A DNA stretch of 64,000 nucleotides from contig NZ_MVDG02000001.1 of NCBI RefSeq assembly GCF_002008315.2, positions 868,001-932,000 on the forward strand, read 5' to 3'. Positions 25,950 through 33,714 of the stretch are shown here, in pieces. The translations under genes were made by a program, and so were the position numbers. The DNA is from Arthrobacter sp. KBS0703 (GTDB lineage Bacteria > Actinomycetota > Actinomycetes > Actinomycetales > Micrococcaceae). Under the pieces are notes generated by a model. It was given only the letters and a program-made list of their open reading frames with translations. It was not told the DNA's origin and ran no database searches. Within the stretch, counting starts at the first letter, position 1; the number at the start of each line of letters is the position of its first letter.

Positions 25950-26034
25950 CCTTCTGGCGCGCCTCGGCGAATGGCCCTACACAAACCGGGTTTTCCGGTT
26001 ATCAGCAGTCAGTCCGCAGAGAAAAGGGAAGTAC

Positions 26035-26286
26035 ATGACATTCATGGCCAGGCACCGAATGGCAATTGCCAACGCACTGATGGCGCTCACCGCGGGAGCC
26101 CGGGCGCTGACCCCGCCGGCGCTACCCAAAGCCAGCGGTCAGCCTGATGATCCTGAGCGGGGAGATGTGCCTGGCTGGGTCATGATCACCCTCATGTCGG
26201 CGGTGCTTGTTGCCGCCTTGCTGGCGCTCGCGGGCCCGGCCCTTGAGGCCATGTTCAACCAGGCAATGGACACGGTCGGAAAATAG
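26035..26286 (+). CDS. Flp-type small pilin candidate of the Tad operon
   Basis: 83 residues, ATG 26035 with ribosome site AAGGGAAG. A basic leader and Ala/Pro region precede the ERGDVPGWVMITLMSAVLVAALLALAGPALEAMFNQAMDTVGK region: one hydrophobic helix with an upstream charged residue, as in Flp/TadE-like pilins cleaved by prepilin peptidase. Its position between tadC and the tadE genes fits the major or a minor pilin. No prepilin peptidase gene lies in the window. Confidence 0.75.
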   Translation: MTFMARHRMAIANALMALTAGARALTPPALPKASGQPDDPERGDVPGWVMITLMSAVLVAALLALAGPALEAMFNQAMDTVGK

Positions 26287-26289
26287 GCC

Positions 26290-26697
26290 GTGACAGGGAT
26301 GGCCGCGGAGCATTCCGTCGACGCTGCAGGAGGCGAGCGCGGTTCTGCTGTGGTCGACTTTGTGCTGGTCGGCGGACTGCTCACGATGTTCTTCCTGGCC
26401 ATTATCCAGCTCGCCCTCGTACTGCACGTCCGCAATACGCTGATCGATGCCGCGGCCTCGGGTGCGCGGTACGGGACCCTGGCTGACCGCAGTGCCGAGG
26501 ACGCACGCCGGCGCACGGGCGAACTGATCGGAACAGCCCTCAGTGCTGACTTCGCGCGGGACGTCCAGACACGTGAAGTCACTTTCCAGGGCCTCCGGAC
26601 GTTGGAAGTAACCGTCAGGGCCCCGATGCCGGTGATCGGACTCATCGGTCCCCGGGACATGCTGGAGGTCAAGGGCCATGCGGCCGTCGGCGAATGA
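26290..26697 (+). CDS. TadE-like minor pilin
   Basis: 135 residues from GTG 26290, 3 bp after the pilin stop. The motif ERGSAVVDFVLVGGLLTMFFLAIIQLALVLHVRNTLIDAAASGARYG is the TadE signature: charged residues, one N-terminal helix, then Ala-rich extracytoplasmic helix. TadE proteins are pseudopilins needed for Flp pilus formation. It overlaps the next gene's start by 20 bp. Confidence 0.85.
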   Translation: MTGMAAEHSVDAAGGERGSAVVDFVLVGGLLTMFFLAIIQLALVLHVRNTLIDAAASGARYGTLADRSAEDARRRTGELIGTALSADFARDVQTREVTFQGLRTLEVTVRAPMPVIGLIGPRDMLEVKGHAAVGE

Positions 26698-27286
26698 CCC
26701 CAACGTGCGCAGGGCATCGCAGGGCGTCGCCGAGGTTCGGCCGTCGCCTTGGCGCATTGCCCGATTCCTCAAGCACCGCTTGTCCGAAGCGCTGTGCCTT
26801 GACGACTGTGAACCAACCGGGGGCAGGAACGCAACCGGCAGCCGCGCCGCCGGACCCTCGTTGCGGGGCGGCCCCGGCCAGCGGGGGAGCGCGGTCGTGG
26901 AGTTCACCTTCCTGGGGCTGCTCCTGATGGTTCCGGTGGTGTACTTCATCATCACCATCAGCCAGATCCAAGGTGGCTCGTTCGCCGTCGTCGGCGCAGC
27001 AGACCAGGGGGCGAAGGTTTTTGTGGCCCAACGCGACGAGCAGTCGGGCCGTGCGGCGGCGGAGCAGGCCGCAACCCTGGCCATGGCGGATTACGGGCAT
27101 TCTGCCGAAAACGCCCGCGTCGAGGTCAGCTGTGACCCCGGCGACTGCCTGGCGGCAGGGTCCGCCGTCACAGTGACCGTTCATCTGAGCGTTCCGCTTC
27201 CTTTCGTCCCCTTCAGCGACGCTTTACGCCTCAACGCCAGCCAACTGAACGCCTCAGCGACCCAGATCGTGGGCAAGTTCCGGTGA
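26678..27286 (+). CDS. Second TadE/TadF-like pseudopilin
   Basis: 202 residues. The first 60 are long and arginine-rich, so a later start near the conserved part is possible. The core QRGSAVVEFTFLGLLLMVPVVYFIITISQIQ is a TadE/TadF helix. The outer domain contains one CDPGDC pair. It overlaps both neighbours and so is co-translated in the tad operon. Confidence 0.82.
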   Translation: MRPSANDPNVRRASQGVAEVRPSPWRIARFLKHRLSEALCLDDCEPTGGRNATGSRAAGPSLRGGPGQRGSAVVEFTFLGLLLMVPVVYFIITISQIQGGSFAVVGAADQGAKVFVAQRDEQSGRAAAEQAATLAMADYGHSAENARVEVSCDPGDCLAAGSAVTVTVHLSVPLPFVPFSDALRLNASQLNASATQIVGKFR

Positions 27287-27756
27287 GATGGGATCCGGCC
27301 GGCCGGACACCCGGCGGAGGGAACGGAACCGGAAGCGAGGACGGGCAGATGGCCGTGCTCATTATCGGGTTCGTCATGCTTGCACTCCTGGTCAGCACGG
27401 TGGTGATGGCGGCGTCAAGCCTTTACATCGAGCACAAGAAACTCCTGTCCCTGGCCGACGGCGCATCGGTGGCTGCCGCGGACAGCTACACCCTTGGACA
27501 GGTGGAGACCAAGGGCGGAACCCCTTCGGCCGTCCTGAGCGGGGAACGCGTCAGGAGCGTCGCGGGTGACTACCTCAACCGGAACGGTGCGTTCGGGCGA
27601 TTCGAAGGTCTGGCCGTCACTGCGGCAACCGGAACACCCGACGGGTCCACCGCCGTCGTGGTCCTCAGTGCCGCAGTGCACCCACCGGTGGTGAACTTCC
27701 TCGTGCCGGACGGCATCCGCATCGAGGCGGCGTCCACCGCCCGGTCGCGGCTCACA
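27283..27756 (+). CDS. TadG-like Flp pilus protein, C-terminus lost at adapter junction
   Basis: 158 codons up to the artefact. GTG start overlaps the previous stop (GTGA). QMAVLIIGFVMLALLVSTVVMAASSLYIEHKKLLSLADGASVAAADSY is the N-terminal pilus-assembly TadG/TadE-like region. The sequence breaks at the adapter 27757-27794. What follows (Ala/Pro-rich, with a stop at 27816-27818 in one frame) may be the real C-terminus, but the frame cannot be checked. Confidence 0.75.
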
Positions 27757-27794
27757 CTGTCTCTTATACACATCTAGATGTGTATAAGAGACAG
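27757..27794. other. Nextera/Tn5 mosaic-end adapter junction (assembly artefact)
   Basis: The same 38-bp palindrome of two 19-bp mosaic ends as at 24763. It interrupts the last tad gene and joins it to an Ala/Pro-rich, GC-rich stretch; an unknown length is missing. Confidence 0.95.
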
Positions 27795-27911
27795 GCCGCC
27801 GCAGCCGCCCGCTCGTGACGGCCAGCCCGCCCGCGAGCCAAGTCGCTCCGCGAATCAAGCCAAGCCCGCCCGCGCGGCGGGAGGAGACGGATAGCGTAGG
27901 CTTTAATAACC

Positions 27912-29027
27912 ATGGCCCAAATAGATTTTTCCGCAGAAATCCGCGCGCTGCGCGCCACCTACACCTCCATCGAGAACGTCACCAATGTCGAGGCGCTGAA
28001 GGAAGACATCGCAGAGCTGAGCGAGCGCGCCGGCGAACCGAACCTGTGGGATGACCCCGCAGCCGCCCAGGTGATCACCTCCCGCCTGTCACACAGGCAG
28101 TCCGAGCTTGAACGGCTGAACACCCTCGTGTCCCGCATTGACGACCTCGAAGTGCTGGTTGAGTTGGGCCAGGATGAGGACGACGCCGATTCCATGGGGG
28201 AGGCCGCCGCGGAGCTCGAGTCGATCCGGAAATCCCTCAAAGAGCTTGAGGTCGTCACGCTCCTCGCGGGCGAATACGACGAGCGCGAGGCCGTGGTGAC
28301 CATTCGCTCGGGTGCCGGCGGCGTCGATGCTGCCGACTTCGCGGAAATGCTCCTCCGGATGTACCTGCGCTGGGCCGAGCGGCATGGATATCCCACCACC
28401 GTCATGGACACTTCCTATGCGGAAGAGGCCGGGCTCAAGTCCGCCACGTTCGAAGTCAACGCGCCCTACGCGTTCGGCACGCTGAGCGTCGAGGCGGGAA
28501 CGCACCGTCTCGTCAGGATCAGCCCCTTCGACAACCAGGGCCGCCGGCAGACTTCTTTCGCCGCCGTCGAAGTCATTCCGCTCATCGAACAGACGGACTC
28601 CATCGACATCCCGGACAACGAAATCCGTGTGGATGTCTTCCGGTCCTCGGGCCCCGGCGGCCAGTCGGTCAACACGACGGACTCCGCCGTCCGGCTGACC
28701 CACATCCCCACGGGCACGGTGGTGTCCATGCAGAACGAAAAGTCGCAGCTGCAGAACCGCGCCGCCGCCCTGCGTGTGCTGCAGTCCCGCCTCCTGCTCC
28801 TCAAGAAGGAGCAGGAGGACGCCGAGAAGAAGGCCTTCGCCGGTGACGTCAAGGCATCCTGGGGCGACCAGATGCGCTCCTACGTCCTGAACCCGTACCA
28901 GATGGTCAAGGACCTCCGCACCGAGCACGAAGTGGGCAACACGTCCGCTGTCTTCGACGGCGCGATCGACGACTTCATCGAAGCCGGCATCCGCTGGCGC
29001 ACGGACAACCGCAACGCGGCCAAGTAG
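27912..29027 (+). CDS. prfB: Peptide chain release factor 2
   Basis: 371 residues with the GGQ loop in [21 protein letters not shown] and the RF2-type recognition motif SPF in [16 protein letters not shown]. It recognises UGA and UAA stops and triggers peptide release. The frame is continuous from ATG 27912: the internal UGA frameshift known from many bacterial prfB genes is absent. TAGGCT ends 9 nt before the ATG with no ribosome site, suggesting a leaderless message. It precedes ftsEX-smpB-ssrA, a common actinobacterial order. Confidence 0.97.
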   Translation: MAQIDFSAEIRALRATYTSIENVTNVEALKEDIAELSERAGEPNLWDDPAAAQVITSRLSHRQSELERLNTLVSRIDDLEVLVELGQDEDDADSMGEAAAELESIRKSLKELEVVTLLAGEYDEREAVVTIRSGAGGVDAADFAEMLLRMYLRWAERHGYPTTVMDTSYAEEAGLKSATFEVNAPYAFGTLSVEAGTHRLVRISPFDNQGRRQTSFAAVEVIPLIEQTDSIDIPDNEIRVDVFRSSGPGGQSVNTTDSAVRLTHIPTGTVVSMQNEKSQLQNRAAALRVLQSRLLLLKKEQEDAEKKAFAGDVKASWGDQMRSYVLNPYQMVKDLRTEHEVGNTSAVFDGAIDDFIEAGIRWRTDNRNAAK

Positions 29028-29214
29028 CCACCTTCGACGCTGAACGGCCAGGCTTTGGGCTCGAATCGTGCGACACGCCCCGCTGACTCCCCGGTGAGCG
29101 CAGCTGCCCGTGCGTATAGTCGAGGGGCCGGAGCTCTACTTCCCCCAAGAGAAAGCCCCCGCACCGGTTGCAGACCATGCCCACAAAGCCGCGTCCTGCA
29201 GGGTACATAGGGTC

Positions 29215-30015
29215 ATGATCCGTTTCGAAAATGTCACCAAGGTCTACGACCAGAACGCCCGGCCTGCGCTGGACGCTGTCAGCCTTGAAATCGACCGTGG
29301 GGAATTCGCATTCCTCGTCGGCGCGTCGGGATCCGGCAAGTCAACATTTCTGCGCCTGGTCCTCAAGGAAGACCGCGCCACTTCCGGCATCGTCTATGTC
29401 GCAGGCCAGAACGTCGCCAACATCTCCAGCTGGCGCGTGCCGAGGCTCCGCCGGGGGATCGGCGTCGTCTTCCAGGACTTCCGCCTGCTGCCGCAGAAGA
29501 ACGTCTTCGCGAACGTCGCGTTCGCGATGCAGGTCATCGGCAAAAGCCGCAGCGTCATCCGGGACACCGTCCCCGAGGTCCTGAAGACCGTTGGCCTCGA
29601 AGGCAAGGAGCGGCGCATGCCGCACGAACTTTCCGGCGGCGAGCAGCAGCGCGTGGCAATCGCCCGCGCAGTGGTCAACCGGCCCGGCATCCTGCTGGCG
29701 GACGAGCCCACCGGCAACCTGGATCCCACCACTTCCATGGGCATCATGGGTGTCCTGGACAAGATCAACCAGAACGGCACCACGGTGGTAATGGCCACCC
29801 ACGACGACGACATCGTGAACGAAATGCGCAAACGCGTGGTGGAACTCAAGAACGGCAGGGTCATCCGCGACGAAGCGCGCGCCCTGTACACGTCGATGAT
29901 TCCCGTCGTCGGCCAGTCCCGCCGGCTCAAGGATGCCAGCGGACGGGACGACGCCGCGGATTCCGGCCCTTCCCGGCCGGACCGCTCCCCGCGTTCAGGG
30001 GAGGACCAGCTGTGA
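29215..30015 (+). CDS. ftsE: Cell-division ABC ATPase FtsE
   Basis: 266 residues from ATG 29215; the frame is open from 29110 but homologues start MIRFENVTK. Walker [11 protein letters not shown]-loop [10 protein letters not shown], signature LSGGEQQR, Walker [13 protein letters not shown]. The last ~40 residues are a polar, variable tail. FtsE with FtsX forms a division-site complex that switches on peptidoglycan hydrolases. The stop overlaps ftsX (GTGA). GTACAT lies 6 nt upstream of the ATG, a possible leaderless -10. Confidence 0.95.
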   Translation: MIRFENVTKVYDQNARPALDAVSLEIDRGEFAFLVGASGSGKSTFLRLVLKEDRATSGIVYVAGQNVANISSWRVPRLRRGIGVVFQDFRLLPQKNVFANVAFAMQVIGKSRSVIRDTVPEVLKTVGLEGKERRMPHELSGGEQQRVAIARAVVNRPGILLADEPTGNLDPTTSMGIMGVLDKINQNGTTVVMATHDDDIVNEMRKRVVELKNGRVIRDEARALYTSMIPVVGQSRRLKDASGRDDAADSGPSRPDRSPRSGEDQL

Positions 30016-30926
30016 GGCTCCAGTTCATCCTCGGCGAGATCGGCAGCGGCCTGCGCCGGAACCTTTCCATGGTGGTGTCCGTCATCCTGGTGACGTTCGT
30101 GTCGCTGACGTTCGTCGGCGCCGCCGGAATGCTCCAGCTGCAGATCAACCAAATGAAGGGCTACTGGTACGACAAAGTCCAGGTCGCCATCTTCCTTTGC
30201 GGTGACGGGTCGACGGCGGCCGGCTGCGCCACGGGAACGGTCACTCCCGAGCAGCAGGAAAATCTGCGGACCCTGCTCAAGTCGCCGGCGGTTTCCCAGT
30301 ACATCAACGACTTCCAGTTCGAGTCCAAGGAAGATGCCTACAAGCACTTCAAGGAGCAGTTTTCGAACTCGCCCATCGTCGACTCCGTCACGCCCGACCA
30401 GCTTCCTGCGTCCTTCCGGATCAACATGAAGGATCCGGAAAAGTACCAGATCATCAGCGAGACGTTCGCCTCGCAGCCCGGGGTAGAGACGGTCATTGAT
30501 CAGCGGCAGGTCCTGGAACGGCTGTTCTCCGTAATGAACGCCGCGTCACTCGTGGCGGTGAGCATTGCCGGCGTGATGACGGTCTGCGCCATCCTGCTCA
30601 TCGCCACCACCATCCGGCTCTCGGCGTTCAGCAGGCGGCGCGAGACGGGAATCATGAGGCTCGTAGGCGCCTCAAAGATAGTGATCCAGCTGCCGTTCAT
30701 CCTCGAGGGCGTGATTGCCGCCGTCATCGGCGCAGCCCTCGCATCGGGAACACTGTGGGCCGTCGCCCATTTCTTCCTGGGTGAGTACATGTCCAAGCAG
30801 TACCCGGACACCGCATTTATTTCCCCCGCGCAGACGCTGCTCCTGGCTCCCGCCCTTGTCGGACTGGGCGTGGTCCTCGCGGGTACTTCATCTCTTCTGA
30901 CACTCCGCCGATACTTGAGGGTGTAG
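30012..30926 (+). CDS. ftsX: Cell-division membrane protein FtsX
   Basis: 304 residues with four membrane helices: one near residues 20-45 ([20 protein letters not shown]), then an extracellular domain with a Cys pair ([12 protein letters not shown]), then three C-terminal helices ([61 protein letters not shown]). The outer loop should bind and activate the cell-wall hydrolase encoded downstream at 31180. GTG start overlaps ftsE. Confidence 0.95.
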   Translation: MRLQFILGEIGSGLRRNLSMVVSVILVTFVSLTFVGAAGMLQLQINQMKGYWYDKVQVAIFLCGDGSTAAGCATGTVTPEQQENLRTLLKSPAVSQYINDFQFESKEDAYKHFKEQFSNSPIVDSVTPDQLPASFRINMKDPEKYQIISETFASQPGVETVIDQRQVLERLFSVMNAASLVAVSIAGVMTVCAILLIATTIRLSAFSRRRETGIMRLVGASKIVIQLPFILEGVIAAVIGAALASGTLWAVAHFFLGEYMSKQYPDTAFISPAQTLLLAPALVGLGVVLAGTSSLLTLRRYLRV

Positions 30927-30929
30927 TCC

Positions 30930-31049
30930 ATGCGTAAACAACTGCTTGAAAACTGGGCAAAATCTGCGCATGAGGAAGGGGCAGGCCGGTCAGAATTGGC
31001 TGCAGCGCTCGGCGTGAGCAAACAGGCAGCCTTGGGAGAAATCCAATGA
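30930..31049 (+). CDS. Candidate small ORF, 39 residues, HTH-like
   Basis: ATG 30930 lies 3 bp after the ftsX stop. The product is charged and ends GRSELAAALGVSKQAALGEIQ, which resembles the recognition part of a helix-turn-helix (ELA-ALGVSKQA). Its TGA overlaps the next small ORF's ATG (31046-31049). The overlaps and HTH-like sequence favour a real short gene or a remnant of a longer regulator; the size leaves doubt. Confidence 0.45.
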   Translation: MRKQLLENWAKSAHEEGAGRSELAAALGVSKQAALGEIQ

Positions 31050-31183
31050 GAAATTCACATGACAAGACACCGAGCACCAGAGGAAATCTCCTCGTCCGCT
31101 CCAGCTTCATTGTCAATGTCCCCGCGATATTGCTCTGGAGTCTCCTCGCTGTGCGCACTGTCGAACTGAAGGAATGCCCATGA
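31046..31183 (+). CDS. Candidate small ORF, 45 residues, one membrane segment
   Basis: ATG 31046 overlaps the preceding TGA, and its own TGA (31181-31183) overlaps the ATG of the M23 peptidase gene. The product is basic at the start, with a hydrophobic stretch FIVNVPAILLWSLLAV and a tail ending ELKECP. GAAGGA inside its end serves as the ribosome site of the peptidase gene, so its minimum role may be translational coupling. Confidence 0.45.
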   Translation: MRNSHDKTPSTRGNLLVRSSFIVNVPAILLWSLLAVRTVELKECP

Positions 31184-32568
31184 TGGCGAAGTCCGCCCGG
31201 CTCCCGCGGACCGCTCCGGCGGGACGCCAACGCAGGATCGTCAGTGCAGCCCTCGCGCTGGTGCTGGCGGCCAGCTTGGCTGCCTCGGCTCCGGCAGCCT
31301 TCGCCGACGATCTCGAAGACCAGCAGGCCGCCCTCAAGGCTGAGGCGGCCCGGGTCCAGCAGTCCCTGGAATTCGTGGACGCAAAAATCTCCAAGGCTGC
31401 GGCCGACCTGGTCCTCTTCCGCGGCCAGCTCCCGGCCGCCCAGCAGGCATTGCTAGAGGCGCAGGGCCGTGTGGCCAGCGCAGTGAAAGAGGTTGAGGCA
31501 CTCGCCGCCCGGGTGGATCTTGCCCAGCAGAACAAGGCTAAGATCGCCCAGCAGCTGGACACGGACAAGCAGAAGATCGCCAGCACCAAGAAACTCATTG
31601 GCCAGATTGCCACGCAGGCCTACAAGTCCGGCGGCGTGCCGTCGAACCTGACGCTGTTCTTCGGCTCCAACAACACGGGCAGCCTCACGGACACCATCGA
31701 CCTGGCAGACCAGGCCATGCGCAGCCAGAACTCGGCCATGGACAAGCTGACCCAGCAGAACGCCACCAACGTGAACTCCCGGGCCCGCCTGGAAGCGGTC
31801 GAAGCGGAGATCAGGGACCTCAAAGCTAAAGCCGACGCCGCGCTGGCCAAGGAGAAGGCAGCCCGGGACGAGGCAGCCGCCAAGAAGGCCCAGGTGGACA
31901 AGCTCATCGCCGACACCGCCCGGCTCAACAAGGAACTCGAAGCCGCCAAGCCGGGAATCCAGAAGAAACTTGCGACCGTCAAGGCCCGGCAGGACGCCGT
32001 GGCCGCCGAGATCGTCGAACGTGACCGGAAGCTGCGTGAAGCATGGGAGGCGGAGCAGCGCCGCCTCGCAGCCGTTGCCGCGGCGGCGGCCAAGGCCAAG
32101 GGCGAAACGCCGAAGCCGTATGCGCCGGTGACCGGTCCGCCGTCGGCCTTCGGGCTCCGTCACCCGTTCTCCGACGGCGTGCCCATCACGTCCGGATTCG
32201 GCTGGCGGGCAACGCCGCCCGGAACCGTCGACTTCTACGGCCAGGGCGGCTACATGCACACCGGCATCGACTTTGGGGCCGCATGCGGCACTCCTGTGTA
32301 TGCCCCGGCAGCGGGCACCGTCTTCTCTGCCGGCTGGGCGGACGACGGCGGCGGCAACAACGTCAAAATCTCCCACGGCGTGGTGCAGGGGAACTCGCTG
32401 ACCACGATCTATTACCACAACAGCAGCGTCACCGTCTCTCCAGGCCAGCATGTCAGCCAGGGTCAGCTCATTGCCTACTCCGGCACCACCGGAAACTCCA
32501 CGGGCTGCCACTCGCACTTCGAGACCTGGCTCAACGGGGTAGCGGTGGACCCGATGACCCTGCTCTGA
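31180..32568 (+). CDS. Secreted M23 (LytM) family peptidase with coiled coil, FtsEX partner candidate
   Basis: 462 residues from ATG 31180, 6 nt after GAAGGA (31174 and 31183 are alternatives). A signal peptide (SAALALVLAASLAASAPAAFADD) precedes a long coiled coil (about residues 40-310, repeats such as LEAVEAEIRDLKAKADAAL) and a C-terminal LytM domain with GYMHTGIDFGAACGTPVYAP (HxxxD zinc site) and GCHSHFETW (HxH). This is the EnvC/PcsB/RipC-like plan in which FtsX grips the coiled coil and frees the hydrolase at the septum. The gene order ftsE-ftsX-peptidase supports that. Confidence 0.9.
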   Translation: MMAKSARLPRTAPAGRQRRIVSAALALVLAASLAASAPAAFADDLEDQQAALKAEAARVQQSLEFVDAKISKAAADLVLFRGQLPAAQQALLEAQGRVASAVKEVEALAARVDLAQQNKAKIAQQLDTDKQKIASTKKLIGQIATQAYKSGGVPSNLTLFFGSNNTGSLTDTIDLADQAMRSQNSAMDKLTQQNATNVNSRARLEAVEAEIRDLKAKADAALAKEKAARDEAAAKKAQVDKLIADTARLNKELEAAKPGIQKKLATVKARQDAVAAEIVERDRKLREAWEAEQRRLAAVAAAAAKAKGETPKPYAPVTGPPSAFGLRHPFSDGVPITSGFGWRATPPGTVDFYGQGGYMHTGIDFGAACGTPVYAPAAGTVFSAGWADDGGGNNVKISHGVVQGNSLTTIYYHNSSVTVSPGQHVSQGQLIAYSGTTGNSTGCHSHFETWLNGVAVDPMTLL

Positions 32569-32677
32569 GGCAGGCTCCCGGCCTTCGCAGCCGCGCCCGG
32601 ATGACTGCCGTAGACTGGTGTGACCTTGCTCCGGAGCCCCGGAACAGCCAAAATTTTGAGATCTGAGGAGTTCTACC

Positions 32678-33148
32678 GTGCCCAAAGAAAGTGGCCGTAA
32701 GGTAGTGGCCACCAACCGGAAGGCCCGGCATGACTACCATGTCCTGGACACTTACGAGGCCGGCATCGCCCTGATGGGCACCGAGGTGAAGAGCCTTCGC
32801 GAAGGCCACGCCTCGATGGTTGATGGCTTCTGCACTTTCTACAACGATGAGCTGTGGATGGAGGGAATCCATATCCCCGAGTACAACCAGGGGAGCTGGA
32901 CCAATCACGCCGCCCGCAGGCGCCGCAAACTGCTGCTGCATCGCGAGGAGCTCATTAAAATCTCGCACAAGATCCGGGAATCCGGCTTTACCGTGGTGCC
33001 GCTGCAGCTGTACTTCCTGGACGGCCGGGCCAAGGTGGAAATCGGCATCGCCAGGGGCAAGAAGGAGTACGACAAGCGCCAGACGCTGCGGGAACAGCAG
33101 GACAAGCGCGAAGCTCTTCGGGTCATGAGGGACCGCAACCGCCGGTAG
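32678..33148 (+). CDS. smpB: SsrA-binding protein SmpB
   Basis: 156 residues from GTG 32678 with ribosome site GAGGAG. Features are NRKARHDYHVLDTYEAGIALMGTEVKSLREG, the OB-fold core, and the basic tail GKKEYDKRQTLREQQDKREA that enters the mRNA channel. It delivers tmRNA to stalled ribosomes. Its RNA partner gene follows 92 bp downstream. TAGACT at 32611-32616 is a likely -10. Confidence 0.97.
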   Translation: MPKESGRKVVATNRKARHDYHVLDTYEAGIALMGTEVKSLREGHASMVDGFCTFYNDELWMEGIHIPEYNQGSWTNHAARRRRKLLLHREELIKISHKIRESGFTVVPLQLYFLDGRAKVEIGIARGKKEYDKRQTLREQQDKREALRVMRDRNRR

Positions 33149-33240
33149 GAATTATTCGCCGCAAAGATGCGTTATGATGGGTAGTCCGGCAGGGATCTGG
33201 TACGTGTACCGTTGGCCCCGCCGGCTTGGTAACAAAATAC

Positions 33241-33606
33241 GGGGATGATCGGTTTCGACGATGTTAGTCGCGACAGGTGAAGCGGGCCGAGGATGCAGAA
33301 TTATCTCGTAAACGCTGTCTGCAAACCAATAAGTGCCAATTCTAAGCGCACTGACTTCGCTCTTGCTGCCTAAGCAGTAAGACAGTCCGTCAGCCCGAGG
33401 TTGCTATTGCCCCGGATCCTGGCGTCATTTAGATAGCCACTGCTGTTTGCCCCCGTCATCGGGGCAGACGGGACTCTTAGATGACTGGGCCCGGATCAGC
33501 CGCCTGTTTGCAGGACGGCTGGGGCCGAGAAAATCCGACGCGAACTGCGCCCGGAGAAGCCCTGACAACACGACATCGGACGGGGGTTCAATTCCCCCCA
33601 TCTCCA
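33241..33606 (+). ncRNA. ssrA: Transfer-messenger RNA (tmRNA)
   Basis: The 5' end GGGGATG pairs with 3' CATCTCC to form the tRNA-like acceptor; the T-arm GGGGGTTCAATTCCCCC lies near the 3' end and CCA is not encoded. The tag frame at 33335-33373 reads ANSKRTDFALAA then TAA, closely matching actinobacterial tags ending in ALAA. Pseudoknot-rich sequence fills the middle. Together with SmpB it rescues stalled ribosomes and tags the product for proteolysis. A TTATGAT -10 lies upstream near 33171. Confidence 0.96.
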
Positions 33607-33656
33607 CATTTTGTGGTGAGTCGGGACATCCTTCACGGATGTGTCGAGTCATCGGG

Positions 33657-33690
33657 AACACCCCGGTCTTCGGACCGGGGTGTTTTTCTT
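33657..33690 (+). terminator. Rho-independent terminator of ssrA
   Basis: Arms AACACCCCGGTC (33657-33668) and GACCGGGGTGTT (33673-33684) flank a TTCG loop, followed by a T-run to 33687. It may also serve the convergent mprF-like gene. Confidence 0.95.
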
Positions 33691-33714
33691 CGTCCGGGTT
33701 GGTGCCCGACAGAC

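Noticed and set aside
27815..28054. Small plus-strand ORF between the adapter and prfB
   Set aside because: Overlaps the prfB start in another frame and is Arg-rich without conserved features.
27912..29027. Programmed +1 frameshift in prfB
   Set aside because: The frame is continuous from the start codon, with no internal UGA; the autoregulatory frameshift is absent here.
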